From: an uncultured Clostridia bacterium
GTDB taxonomy: Bacteria > Bacillota > Clostridia > TANB77 > CAG-508
Direction: 5' to 3'
Assembly (NCBI GenBank): GCA_934130975.1
Contig: CAKOYU010000003.1
Coordinates: 62,001 to 126,000, forward strand
Length of the DNA stretch: 64,000 nucleotides
Positions 36,970-45,491 of the stretch are shown here, one piece after another; the stretch's first letter is position 1, and each line of letters begins with the position of its first letter. Made by a program: the position numbers and the translations under genes. A model generated the notes under the pieces. It was not told the DNA's origin and ran no database searches. It saw nothing but the letters and a program-made list of their open reading frames with translations.

Positions 36970-37392
36970 TTAATACTCGATTTCTTCTTTTTCAACTTCG
37001 TCTGCTTCCTCTTCCACAGACAAATAATTATCATAGCCGCTCTCAATTGAGCCAGCAATAAATTTATCATCTTGCCGTAATTGTCTTTCTCTTTCGTACA
37101 TCTCCATATATCTGTATTTGTTCAGAAATTCCTCAAAAGAAAGAAGCTGCATCCCCATACCGTTATTAAGGTCTGCAACAATATATTCATCATTTCTATG
37201 CTTAGAAAATTCAGCTTCGTCTTCCTTTTCAAATATATCTTTACCAAATTTTCTGAGAGCTTCAATCAATTCAGCTTTTTTGCCGATAGCCAACTCATAA
37301 TTTTTATCATAAAATATTTTTTGTTCTTTATCAAAAGTGAACAGTTCCTTATGCTTAATAAGGAATGTTACATAATCATATTCTCTATCCAT
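36970..37392 (-). CDS. Hypothetical acidic ICE protein
   Basis: ATG 37392 follows AAGGAGAACAAT, which is better than any start further upstream and gives 140 residues. Content: FDKEQKIFYDKNYELAIGKK, VADLNNGMGMQLLSFEEFL and an acidic end EEADEVEKEEIEY. It may carry a weak version of the acidic tail. Gene spacing supports cotranscription. Confidence 0.5.
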   Translation of the reverse strand: MDREYDYVTFLIKHKELFTFDKEQKIFYDKNYELAIGKKAELIEALRKFGKDIFEKEDEAEFSKHRNDEYIVADLNNGMGMQLLSFEEFLNKYRYMEMYERERQLRQDDKFIAGSIESGYDNYLSVEEEADEVEKEEIEY

Positions 37393-37402
37393 ATTGTTCT
37401 CC

Positions 37403-38290
37403 TTACATTTCAATTTCGGGTTCGTTATCAATTTCTTTTGTTTCTTCTGTTTGTGAATTAACCATATTTACCTTTTCGATAAAGCCTTGTTCATCATACA
37501 AATAAACGAGTTCATCAAAAGATAAACTGTAAAGCTCATTATCAATGAGCTTAGAAAGACTGTTATAGGCTCTTTCTGCAACCTGAACTCCATCCAGTAA
37601 TTGAATTATCTTGAACTTTTCAAGATTACAAAATACCTCAATAGTATGTTTACCATCTTCGGTTTCAGTATATGCAAGTCCTATGTGAGATAAGTCCTTA
37701 TAATCATTCTTTTTTTCGTCCTCGAATTCTTCTTTTATGTATGAGTCAATAAGTTTTAAAGCCTTATCAATCAATGTATAGCCATCAATAATGAGGTTCA
37801 AAGAGCTTATGTTTTTATATGGCGTATTGGTATTAACATTATCTGCTACAATTAGCCCTTTCCAAGTAGCGTGTGTATGGTTTATACCATTAAAATATTT
37901 TACGCCAATGCCACCATACTCTTTCCACTCGATAAGATTTTTTGTATAATCATCAAGCAGGTAATCTTTATTTGTAATCGGAGAATAATTTTCTTTTAAG
38001 TATTCAGCTTTATTTCTTCCGTATGGCACAAATATTTGATTTTCTGCTTTTAATTGTGGCAGATATTCTTTCAGCCACTCTATTTTTTCATTTTGCGCAT
38101 ATTGACTTTCTGGTAATACACAGGATAACACATAAACATCATATCCTTTATCAATAATGCTATTAACTTCATCAACTACTTTTTGATTCGGCTTCAGATT
38201 TCTGTAATAACCTTCTTCAAGTAGTTGTTCTTCATATTGTACCTCGTTCCACTTTGCGAGAGTACCATCCATATCTACGAATAATCTCAT
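37403..38290 (-). CDS. HAD-type 5'-nucleotidase fused to an LPD16-like domain
   Basis: The N-terminal part is a 5'(3')-deoxyribonucleotidase-like HAD domain: FVDMDGTLAKWNEV with the nucleophile aspartates, VLSCVL and DYLLDDYTKNLIEW. The family dephosphorylates nucleotides, so it could change nucleotide pools. From about residue 205 there is a second domain, IGLAYTETEDGKHTIEVFC, that fits the large polyvalent-protein-associated LPD16 type. It ends DNEPEIEM, near the shared tail. The fusion suggests a nuclease or anti-defence use, which is inference. Confidence 0.7.
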   Translation of the reverse strand: MRLFVDMDGTLAKWNEVQYEEQLLEEGYYRNLKPNQKVVDEVNSIIDKGYDVYVLSCVLPESQYAQNEKIEWLKEYLPQLKAENQIFVPYGRNKAEYLKENYSPITNKDYLLDDYTKNLIEWKEYGGIGVKYFNGINHTHATWKGLIVADNVNTNTPYKNISSLNLIIDGYTLIDKALKLIDSYIKEEFEDEKKNDYKDLSHIGLAYTETEDGKHTIEVFCNLEKFKIIQLLDGVQVAERAYNSLSKLIDNELYSLSFDELVYLYDEQGFIEKVNMVNSQTEETKEIDNEPEIEM

Positions 38291-38306
38291 CTATATCCCC
38301 TCTTTT

Positions 38307-38585
38307 TTATTCTTTTAGCTCAGCATAATCCTTTACAAAAGTATAGTCAGAATAATTGCTTGCATCTCTAATCCACATTTCATCACAAGTCGGATTCTCA
38401 AAATCTCCTATATAACTTATAATAGAAATTCGGAGTTCTTGACTTATTCCGCTTTTATCCTTATATGAAAAAATTGCAAGTGTATAATCATCATTGACAC
38501 TAAGAGTACCGCATTGACCTTCGTCTTCTTCAACTTTTTCATTACTGGTATTAGCAAGAAATATGTTGTCAAATCTTTTAATCAT
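38307..38585 (-). CDS. Hypothetical ICE protein
   Basis: A 92-residue acidic protein with alternating hydrophobic strands (DDYTLAIFSYKDKSG, LRISIISYIGDFENP) and an aromatic end. No family recognised. It overlaps the upstream gene by eight bases, so translation is coupled. Confidence 0.5.
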   Translation of the reverse strand: MIKRFDNIFLANTSNEKVEEDEGQCGTLSVNDDYTLAIFSYKDKSGISQELRISIISYIGDFENPTCDEMWIRDASNYSDYTFVKDYAELKE

Positions 38586-39570
38586 AAATAATCACCCTCA
38601 TTCCGATATATATTCCATCTGCATCTTTAAGTGGTACACATTCTCCAGCTTTTCCGCTTTTTCTCAAATAATCTGTAGCCACATCTGATACATTCGCCAT
38701 TGTGTATCCATCCTCAAACAAGAAGTCCTTGCTTTTATATGATGAAGAACTGGATTTCTTTTTTTTTGCTTTTTTGGAAGTTGTAACCGTCTGCTTCTTT
38801 GCAGTTGTTGTTACCTTCTTGGTTGTTTCTGGTTGAGTAGTAGTTGTTGTTGTTGTTTGTGTTGCCTGAACCGTTGTAGGTTCTGTAGTGGATACAGGAA
38901 CAATATCACCATACGGATCTTCGATAACAGAACAAGGAACTTTACAAGTTTGTTTATTACCGTATATGTCTTCAACTGTTGCTACAATTGTATAATTGCC
39001 AACCAAATTGTTGTTGACATCATCCGCATTGAGCTGCAACTCTTTTGTTTCAGATAAATCAGTAACTTTAAATAAATATACATATTTACTCATATCAAGA
39101 GGTTCGCCAACTAACATTTCAATTGTTTCTGGCGGTTCAATAGTTGGTGCAGTAGTATCTTTTACAACAACAGCAACATCTTTTTCGTCTTCATAGTTCT
39201 TTGTAATTCCGAATATCTTAATTGTTCCTTTGTGTATCAATTTAACTTGATACTCTCCAATTGCTGTATATTCTTTATTATCCTCGTTTTTAACATTACT
39301 GCTTATTTGAGTATTTTCAGGTGTTATAAATGAATATTTCTTTAAATCAACTAAGTTATCTAAAGCTGGTTGATAATTCTCGCCATACTCTATTGCAACT
39401 TTTGAAGATTTTACATCCCAGTTAGCTTGTTGCAAACAATAACATATATACATTGAGCAGACTAATAGTGCTATAAAAAGAATTACAGCAATTATTATTT
39501 TTTTGTTTCTTTTTTTCTTTTGGTAAAAATGCAATAATTCAATATCTTTATTGCTCATTTTTTCACTCAT
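38578..39570 (-). CDS. Membrane-anchored Ig-like surface protein with Thr-rich stalk
   Basis: From ATG 39570 a short cytoplasmic part with KKKRNKK leads to one membrane helix (about residues 27 to 47), then two Ig-like/DUF5011-type domains (NWDVKSSKVAIEYGENYQ; DTTAPTIEPPETIEML; GNYTIVATVEDIYGNKQT), a threonine-rich stalk (TTTTTTQPETTKKVTTT) and a lysine- and serine-rich segment. The ending GKAGECVPLKDADGIYIGMR is like a small C-terminal module. The N-terminal domain is clearly paralogous to the protein at 59725. Confidence 0.65.
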   Translation of the reverse strand: MSEKMSNKDIELLHFYQKKKRNKKIIIAVILFIALLVCSMYICYCLQQANWDVKSSKVAIEYGENYQPALDNLVDLKKYSFITPENTQISSNVKNEDNKEYTAIGEYQVKLIHKGTIKIFGITKNYEDEKDVAVVVKDTTAPTIEPPETIEMLVGEPLDMSKYVYLFKVTDLSETKELQLNADDVNNNLVGNYTIVATVEDIYGNKQTCKVPCSVIEDPYGDIVPVSTTEPTTVQATQTTTTTTTQPETTKKVTTTAKKQTVTTSKKAKKKKSSSSSYKSKDFLFEDGYTMANVSDVATDYLRKSGKAGECVPLKDADGIYIGMRVIIYD

Positions 39571-39589
39571 TGTTCTCACTTCCTTTTAT

Positions 39590-40231
39590 TTAATATCCAT
39601 CACAAATATCAGGTTCAAAGTCTTCCTTGTCAAGTTCTGGCTCAGACTCCAGTCCTTCTGAAAGTTCCGTAAGCATTTGTTTGATATTTTTTGCATCTTC
39701 TACCAATTCCGTTATTGAAGGTACATTCAATCGGTTATTATCTATATCTTTAGCATTAAGCCACATTTTGATATGTTCCTCTTCATCAAACGAATTAGTG
39801 TATTCTGCAATAGCATTTATAGCATCTTCAACCGCATTACTGCATTGAATGTTAAAGCAAAAGTTTTCACCAGCTGGAGAATGTTTTGATATTTCCCAGT
39901 CAATATCTTCGTTAAATGAGCAATCACTTATTACCCAGCCTTTGCCTTCAATATACTTCTGCAGTTCTTCTACAGATGTTATCTTAATAGCCTGCTTTTC
40001 GCTTTTTCTAAATATCTCATCTAAATCCTCATTTAACGCTTCATTAAATAGGCTGTCATAAGAATCAGATAATTCTTGCACCTTTTCCACTAACTCTGAT
40101 GTGATTTCTTGATGTGTAAGCTCACTTCTATCGGCTATCAAAAGTGCAACTTCAAATGACGAATATTGCAATTTAGAAGTTATTTCTTCTATATATTTCA
40201 TAATATCTTGAACATCTTTTAGATTTGCCAT
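39590..40231 (-). CDS. Hypothetical ICE protein with EPDICDGY tail
   Basis: ATG 40231 (AAAGGATTAAGGCT upstream) gives 213 residues. The centre has VEELQKYIEGKGWVISDCSF, DWEISKHSPAGENFCFNIQC and EEEHIKMWLNAKD, a stretch that is widely shared in ICE and phage proteins but without known function. It ends DFEPDICDGY. It is in the operon downstream of the coiled-coil protein. Confidence 0.6.
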   Translation of the reverse strand: MANLKDVQDIMKYIEEITSKLQYSSFEVALLIADRSELTHQEITSELVEKVQELSDSYDSLFNEALNEDLDEIFRKSEKQAIKITSVEELQKYIEGKGWVISDCSFNEDIDWEISKHSPAGENFCFNIQCSNAVEDAINAIAEYTNSFDEEEHIKMWLNAKDIDNNRLNVPSITELVEDAKNIKQMLTELSEGLESEPELDKEDFEPDICDGY

Positions 40232-40255
40232 AGCCTTAATCCTTTCCAAATAACA

Positions 40256-40441
40256 TCAGTTATTTTCAAATAATTGGTTTGCTGTTGACTCTAACTTTTC
40301 ATACTGCTTTTTTAAAGTATAATAAGGTTTAAGTTCTTCATCAATCTTATTTACTTCATCTTGCAGCATCTTTATTTGTTCAACTTTTTTGGTTTTAGAT
40401 TGCTCTAATCTGTCAATCTCTCTTAATAACTTTTTTAGCAC
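40256..40441 (-). CDS. Short coiled-coil ICE protein (DUF4315-like)
   Basis: GTG 40441 follows GAAGGTGAG, giving 61 residues, almost all predicted coiled coil (LLREIDRLEQSKTKKVEQIK, LQDEVNKIDEEL). It resembles the short helical DUF4315-type protein of conjugative elements. It is the first gene after the 40.5 kb promoter. Confidence 0.5.
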   Translation of the reverse strand: MLKKLLREIDRLEQSKTKKVEQIKMLQDEVNKIDEELKPYYTLKKQYEKLESTANQLFENN

Positions 40442-40465
40442 TTTTCTCACCTTCTTTCGTACGCA

Positions 40466-40493
40466 AAATAGCAAGCCTTTTAGCTCGCTATTT
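40466..40493 (-). promoter_or_regulatory. Leader hairpin in the 40.5 kb transcript
   Basis: AAATAGC and GCTATTT arms with inner AGCC/GGCT pairing, 25 bases before the first gene and followed by only TTTT on the minus strand. A weak terminator or RNA control element. Confidence 0.4.
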
Positions 40494-40519
40494 ACTTTAT
40501 ATTAAATGCCTATAATACT

Positions 40520-40547
40520 ATATTAACTATATAATATAATAAATCAA
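40520..40547 (-). promoter_or_regulatory. Conserved element promoter, copy 1
   Basis: Minus-strand TTGATT, 16-base spacer and TAATAT within AGTTAATATAGTATT, the same core as the promoters at 51.8 and 59.0 kb. It should drive the accessory operon from 40441 leftward. Confidence 0.6.
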
Positions 40548-40570
40548 TAATAATAATATATAATTTACAA

Positions 40571-40598
40571 ATTGTTAATAATTATAATTATTAACAAT
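40571..40598. repeat. Perfect 28-base AT palindrome
   Basis: ATTGTTAATAATTA and its complement make a perfect inverted repeat without a loop, between the promoter of the next operon and the sortase terminator. Possible protein-binding site or replication feature. Confidence 0.5.
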
Positions 40599-40603
40599 AG
40601 AAA

Positions 40604-40633
40604 AGGACAAACAACTAATATAATTGTTTGCCC
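40604..40633 (-). terminator. Terminator of the transfer/sortase operon
   Basis: GGACAAACAA and TTGTTTGCCC arms (one G-U pair), followed on the minus strand by TTTT. It lies about 100 bases past the sortase stop. Confidence 0.7.
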
Positions 40634-40733
40634 TCTGTGTCGCTTTATTTGCTGTTTTTAACTTGTCTTGACTAACTTCATTACTTATTTATTAAGTCTT
40701 GTCATATTGTCACACAGACGATATTACGAGTAT

Positions 40734-41465
40734 TTAAAAGTCTAAATATGCTTGTAATATGTATCTTTCGTCTTCCTTATGGTTTGTACAGGTTGATAAT
40801 GTTAAAACTGGATTATCATTGTCGATGTTATCATCTAAAGATAATTGATTATTCTCAGTAATAATTTGATAATATTCCGACAAGTCTTCAACATTTGGAT
40901 CATATACTCTATAATCATTTGCCTTTATTTTATAAAAAGCAAATACTTTATATGTTCTTGTAATTCCGTTAGGTAAATAAATGTATATTTCTCTGTGGTT
41001 ATCAGCATATTCATTGTTGCTAAATTTTTTTAGTCCTGAAAACATTGCCCCATTCATAAGATTATGTCCATAAATAATAGTATTCATATTTTCAAATGAA
41101 TTTTGTGTAGAACTGTCAACAAATAAGCAGCCACCAAAAGAATAATTCCCATATATGTTCTTTCTTAAATATTGACTATTGCTTTTTCCTTGAACTACAA
41201 GATAATTTATGTTTGTATCCGGAATCCTGATCCACGCAATAATATCTTTATTAACGCTTAGCAGTTTTTCCCAATCTACTGAAAAATCGTCTGTCGGCGA
41301 TTCTGAGGTACTTTTTGTATATGTACTTATAATTTCATTATTTGTGTCATCAACCTCTTTATATTGCTGATAAGAGTTATGTATCATAATAATTTCATAA
41401 ACTAAAGCACCTACCACAGCTACAAACATTATAATCCATACACTTTTTAATATTTTTTTCTTCAC
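40734..41465 (-). CDS. srtB: Class B sortase
   Basis: Membrane transpeptidase that anchors secreted proteins to the wall or to lipid II. GTG 41465 follows GGGGGTG; product 243 residues with an N-terminal membrane helix (about 8 to 28). Catalytic residues are H134 in IYGHNLM, C226 in LTLSTCTNH and R234. Length and layout fit SrtB. It lies after two secreted proteins and in the operon of the coupling protein, so it is probably the sortase of the element's own surface proteins. Confidence 0.92.
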   Translation of the reverse strand: MKKKILKSVWIIMFVAVVGALVYEIIMIHNSYQQYKEVDDTNNEIISTYTKSTSESPTDDFSVDWEKLLSVNKDIIAWIRIPDTNINYLVVQGKSNSQYLRKNIYGNYSFGGCLFVDSSTQNSFENMNTIIYGHNLMNGAMFSGLKKFSNNEYADNHREIYIYLPNGITRTYKVFAFYKIKANDYRVYDPNVEDLSEYYQIITENNQLSLDDNIDNDNPVLTLSTCTNHKEDERYILQAYLDF

Positions 41466-41502
41466 TTTATCACCCCCATACAAAATAATAAATTACAATA
41501 AG

Positions 41503-43641
41503 TTATCTATAATCATAAACATTTGCCCAATCTTCGTATGCTTGCGATTTTGGTGCTTTATCAGTACAATACATATGGAAATCAATAAGCTTATTAGGAC
41601 TTACATTGCCACCAAAATATATGTATTCGTCTTTAGAAGACTCCCAATCAGCTTTTAAGCCATAATTGATACTATCAGGTAGTATATTTGTAAACCAATC
41701 AATATCATTTGATACCTGTTCCAATGATAGTTCGGTAGTAGAATTAGCCATTAACTTTGTGCTTCCATACAAATTAAATTTAGCATAATTTTTCGTATAA
41801 GCTGATGAAGCATTGAATGAAAATACGGAAGTTTTTCCTTCATATATTATGGAGTCATAAATATTTATTTCTTTTGGTGGACAATAACCGTTATTCTTGG
41901 CTGTAACGCCAAACTTCGACACATTTACACCTAATGTATCAACTGGATTACCTATTTCACAATTATAAATATTAACAATATGTGTCTTTACTCGTTCAAT
42001 GTTACTACCTGCATAAAATCCATATGCTGCGTCAAGTGTACCGTTTGGATATTTATCTCTATTAGCAACTTTAAAAGTAGAGTTATAAATATCAGCATTA
42101 CCGCAAATATATGCTATATGATTTGTGGAAGTCACATTACAGTTTTTAATCACAACATCTCCGTAATCTGGAGTTTCCACCCCCCACTGTTTTCCATAAA
42201 TGGTGCAATCTTCAACTATTGTTTTACTGGATGTTGTAGGTTTGTTTTTAAAACCGATCCCTACTCCTATACTACCATTTCCATCTGTCTGTTTTGCGCC
42301 ATTATCTCCATTTACATTACAATTTTTAATAGTTGTATTAGGAGAGTGTGTGTATATTCCATCGGCATACCCATTTACTGAATATGCATCTATATCACTA
42401 TCAAATATTTTTAGGCTTGATGAAGTATTAGAACCAAATATTCCAGCTGATACAGAAGAATTATTTTGAGAACTGATTTTTATTTTCGCTTTTCTAATCT
42501 CATCATTTTTACCATTTTGAGTTCCACGAATTTTTGAAGGATTTTCAACGGTACTTTCAAAAATAAAGTGTTCTAAAAGTCCTTGTGCTTTTTCATCTTC
42601 ATTTCTATTCGTATATCCGTATACGCCGTATGATGAATTACCTTTTCCTTTTTGATAAATTTCTAAATTTGAACAATTACTATTTACCGTGCTTATGTCA
42701 ATACAATAAGAATTAAAACTTATATTTTCACTAACATTTTGATTAAATGTAACATTATTCAATACAAATGAGTTTTCTGTATTATCTTTTGTACCCAATA
42801 TTCCATAATTTGAGTCATCAATATTTATAACACCATCGTTAATGGTGAGATTTTTTTCAAATGTAAGATATTTGCCTTCGGAAAATGTTACTGTATGTTT
42901 ATTAAGATTGATGGAAGTATCTTGGGTTAAAGTAACATTGTTCACATTACTTTCATCATTTAGCATTTTTATAGTTGCTTTATTATTCGATATAACTAAT
43001 GCTGCTACCGCTTTATTTATATCATCTTTAGACACATCTGCATTAGCAGTTGTCATATTGTTAGCATCATTCGCTGCTAATTCAATACTCGAATAATAGT
43101 TATATTGTACTTGTTGACAGCGAATATTAAAATTGAATTTACCATTCCAACTACCTGCCGTTAAGCTATCAGCCGTTACTGCACCATTGGTTCGTGTTTT
43201 ATTCTTAAAATCATCGGAATTGAACACTGTTTGCTTTTGTGAAATCGATGCCGTTTTATCATTATTACCTTTTTGTTTCAATGCAACATTGGCACTTTCA
43301 GGTTCGATTGTAACTACTTTGTCGCCCGACATATCGCCACTTACTCCGACAGAGTATTCACCAACATATTTTCCTTCAGTTGTCGGTGTTCCTGGAACGA
43401 TGATTGTTGTGGGAAGTGAAGCAATCAAGTCTTTATCTTCAACCGTAAGATATACTTGTGTTTGTGTATCACTTATTCCTATTTCAGAATATTGTGTCTT
43501 TGCCCCTTGTGCTGTATCTTCACCGATAGTTGTATCGTTTGATGTACTTCCAACAGACGATGCTGCATATGCTGTCAATGGTACTGTGCTGACAGCCATA
43601 ATAGCTGCCATACACAAAGAAATAATTTTCTTTTTCTTCAT
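41503..43641 (-). CDS. Secreted beta-helix surface protein
   Basis: A 712-residue exported protein with signal peptide (cleavage near AYA-ASS). The N-terminal module, residues about 75 to 175, includes SLPTTIIVPGTP and GSWNGKFNFNI and is shared with the neighbour at 43705. From about residue 240 short repeats with Asn and small residues (NLTINDGVINIDDSNYGI; DVVIKNCNV; ADIYNSTF) fit a right-handed parallel beta helix. The C terminus has no sorting motif or membrane helix, so it is secreted or held by other contacts. Likely an adhesin or matrix protein. Confidence 0.72.
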   Translation of the reverse strand: MKKKKIISLCMAAIMAVSTVPLTAYAASSVGSTSNDTTIGEDTAQGAKTQYSEIGISDTQTQVYLTVEDKDLIASLPTTIIVPGTPTTEGKYVGEYSVGVSGDMSGDKVVTIEPESANVALKQKGNNDKTASISQKQTVFNSDDFKNKTRTNGAVTADSLTAGSWNGKFNFNIRCQQVQYNYYSSIELAANDANNMTTANADVSKDDINKAVAALVISNNKATIKMLNDESNVNNVTLTQDTSINLNKHTVTFSEGKYLTFEKNLTINDGVINIDDSNYGILGTKDNTENSFVLNNVTFNQNVSENISFNSYCIDISTVNSNCSNLEIYQKGKGNSSYGVYGYTNRNEDEKAQGLLEHFIFESTVENPSKIRGTQNGKNDEIRKAKIKISSQNNSSVSAGIFGSNTSSSLKIFDSDIDAYSVNGYADGIYTHSPNTTIKNCNVNGDNGAKQTDGNGSIGVGIGFKNKPTTSSKTIVEDCTIYGKQWGVETPDYGDVVIKNCNVTSTNHIAYICGNADIYNSTFKVANRDKYPNGTLDAAYGFYAGSNIERVKTHIVNIYNCEIGNPVDTLGVNVSKFGVTAKNNGYCPPKEINIYDSIIYEGKTSVFSFNASSAYTKNYAKFNLYGSTKLMANSTTELSLEQVSNDIDWFTNILPDSINYGLKADWESSKDEYIYFGGNVSPNKLIDFHMYCTDKAPKSQAYEDWANVYDYR

Positions 43642-43704
43642 AACATTCTTCCTTTCAAAAACAGGCAGAGTAATAATATTGCCCTGCCTGTTTATAATTT
43701 ATTA

Positions 43705-44403
43705 TTATTTTACTGTTGAAAGTGATACATTGTTATTAAATGCACCATTCCAACTACCTGCACTTACATTGTTTGCTTTAACAGTAATAACAGATTTACA
43801 ATCATCATTAAATACATAATCAAGATGCTTGTTGAGCTTGTCACCTGTCGCAGTTGATGTAGGAAGTGCAAATTGAGTATATTCAGTAGTAATATTAGCT
43901 GTAATATTTGACTTACCGACTGATGAGAGAGTTACGGTTGCATCAGGCACAACATTGATTACAGTTGTACCTGCCACATTACCCTTAGCCTTTACAAGAC
44001 CTGTACCGATATATTCACCTTTTGAATTAGGTGTACCGCTTATAATCAATGTTGTGGGAAGTGATACTACAACAGCACCGTCAACAAAACCATCTTCGTT
44101 AGCTTGCGGGTTATCAGGGTCATAAACCTTAGAACCTTCTGCAACGGTTGCATATACTTCACACGGACTTGTTACACTTTCGTCTGCAAGAGAAATATTA
44201 GTATATGTACTCTTCTTGTTCTGTGTTGTATCATTACCTACAACAGAATATCCACTGTTATCAACAACACTAATATCTTTTGTTGATGAACCAACAGAAT
44301 TAACATATGACGGTGTGGCTGCAAAAGCAGTAATACTCGTCATAGACACTACCGTTGCTACAGTTATCACTCCTGTAACAACTCTTTTTACTAATTTGTT
44401 CAT
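43705..44403 (-). CDS. Secreted pilin-like surface protein
   Basis: ATG 44403 follows AAAGGAG. The 232-residue product has a signal peptide (FAA near residue 30) and a beta-rich domain with SLPTTLIISGTPNSKGEYIG, GNVAGTTVINVVPDATVTL and GSWNGAFNNNVSL. The last part is very like the N-terminal module of the next gene. There is no C-terminal anchor. It may be a major surface subunit of the element; the high demand is in keeping with its short gene and strong ribosome site. Confidence 0.65.
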   Translation of the reverse strand: MNKLVKRVVTGVITVATVVSMTSITAFAATPSYVNSVGSSTKDISVVDNSGYSVVGNDTTQNKKSTYTNISLADESVTSPCEVYATVAEGSKVYDPDNPQANEDGFVDGAVVVSLPTTLIISGTPNSKGEYIGTGLVKAKGNVAGTTVINVVPDATVTLSSVGKSNITANITTEYTQFALPTSTATGDKLNKHLDYVFNDDCKSVITVKANNVSAGSWNGAFNNNVSLSTVK

Positions 44404-44463
44404 AACGAACTCCTTTCTGTGCTTTTTGTTTTCACCCAACATATTTATTTCTTTACCACTAAG

Positions 44464-45474
44464 TTATTTTTCAATAACAAGTGTAGTAATTAGATTTTGT
44501 CCTACGGAAGTTTTTAAATGTTCACCCTTTGCATTTGCCTCATACTTATATTGAGTTGCTTTTGCAGTTAATTTATATGTACCTGCATCAAGTCTATCAT
44601 ATAAATTCAAGTTAGGATCTTTTGTTCCGTCAACTTGATATCCTGCCTTAATAGCACCTGTATCATATACTTTGTCTGGCTCATTAATATTCATTAACGG
44701 CTTGTCATCAATATATATTTGATACGAAATATACCATAATCCTTCATTACTGCTTAGATTACACAATTTGATGTATGGATTATCTTTTGTAAGAATTACC
44801 TTTTCGCTAAACAACAAATAATCACAGTTTGGTAACTGCTCAGTTGCCACAGGTTGGTTATTATTCTCGATTGTTGTACCATCTGCCGTATCGAAAGGAT
44901 TATTGCCTGACGGACAATTATGCAATACCAATGCAATTATAACGGCAAGTAACAAAGGTAACAGTAACCACAGCAAATTAAAGGTTGTTACTTGTAAAAA
45001 CTTACTGTCACCTATATAAGCATATCCTACCGTATGACTGTTATTGTGTTCTTTAACATCATACATCTTTGCATATGTAGGTTGGTCGGTATCATATGAG
45101 ATACAGTTTACCCCGAATTTTTCGGAAAATTCAGGATATTGCATTGTTGCAAAGCCTATATATTTTCTTTTTTGCTTTTCAGCAATAAGTTCATCAAGAC
45201 TTATGCTTTTAGGTGGATATGGAACAGAATTTTTTGTCTTTTCTTTTTCATATACCTTATAATGCTTTTGATGTTTTTTTATTCTTCCGACTATATAAGC
45301 ATCGTTGTTCTCACGGTACTTTTTGAAGTCTGACTTTGTAAACATCATTACATTTTCAATAAGGCATTTATTTTTGAAGAGAACTTTGTGTTTATATTGC
45401 TCTCTTTCATCTTCAGGCAACTCATTAACCAATTGCCTCGTATCAATAATTTGATGCTCATTCCATTTTCTCAT
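44464..45474 (-). CDS. Single-pass membrane protein downstream of the coupling protein
   Basis: The 336-residue protein has a cytoplasmic N-terminal part (about 165 residues, with EHQIIDTRQLVNELPEDER), one membrane helix (FNLLWLLLPLLLAVIIALVL) and an extracellular beta-rich domain with YLLFSEKVILTKDNPYIKL and DRLDAGTYKLTAKA. No family is recognised. It sits between the coupling protein and secreted surface proteins, so a role in the mating channel or the surface layer is likely. Confidence 0.55.
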   Translation of the reverse strand: MRKWNEHQIIDTRQLVNELPEDEREQYKHKVLFKNKCLIENVMMFTKSDFKKYRENNDAYIVGRIKKHQKHYKVYEKEKTKNSVPYPPKSISLDELIAEKQKRKYIGFATMQYPEFSEKFGVNCISYDTDQPTYAKMYDVKEHNNSHTVGYAYIGDSKFLQVTTFNLLWLLLPLLLAVIIALVLHNCPSGNNPFDTADGTTIENNNQPVATEQLPNCDYLLFSEKVILTKDNPYIKLCNLSSNEGLWYISYQIYIDDKPLMNINEPDKVYDTGAIKAGYQVDGTKDPNLNLYDRLDAGTYKLTAKATQYKYEANAKGEHLKTSVGQNLITTLVIEK

Positions 45475-45491
45475 TTCGTGTGTTTTCCTCT

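Noticed and set aside
43133..43819. Plus-strand ORF of 228 codons across two surface genes
   Set aside because: It spans the gap and lies antisense to two genes with signal peptides and clear starts.
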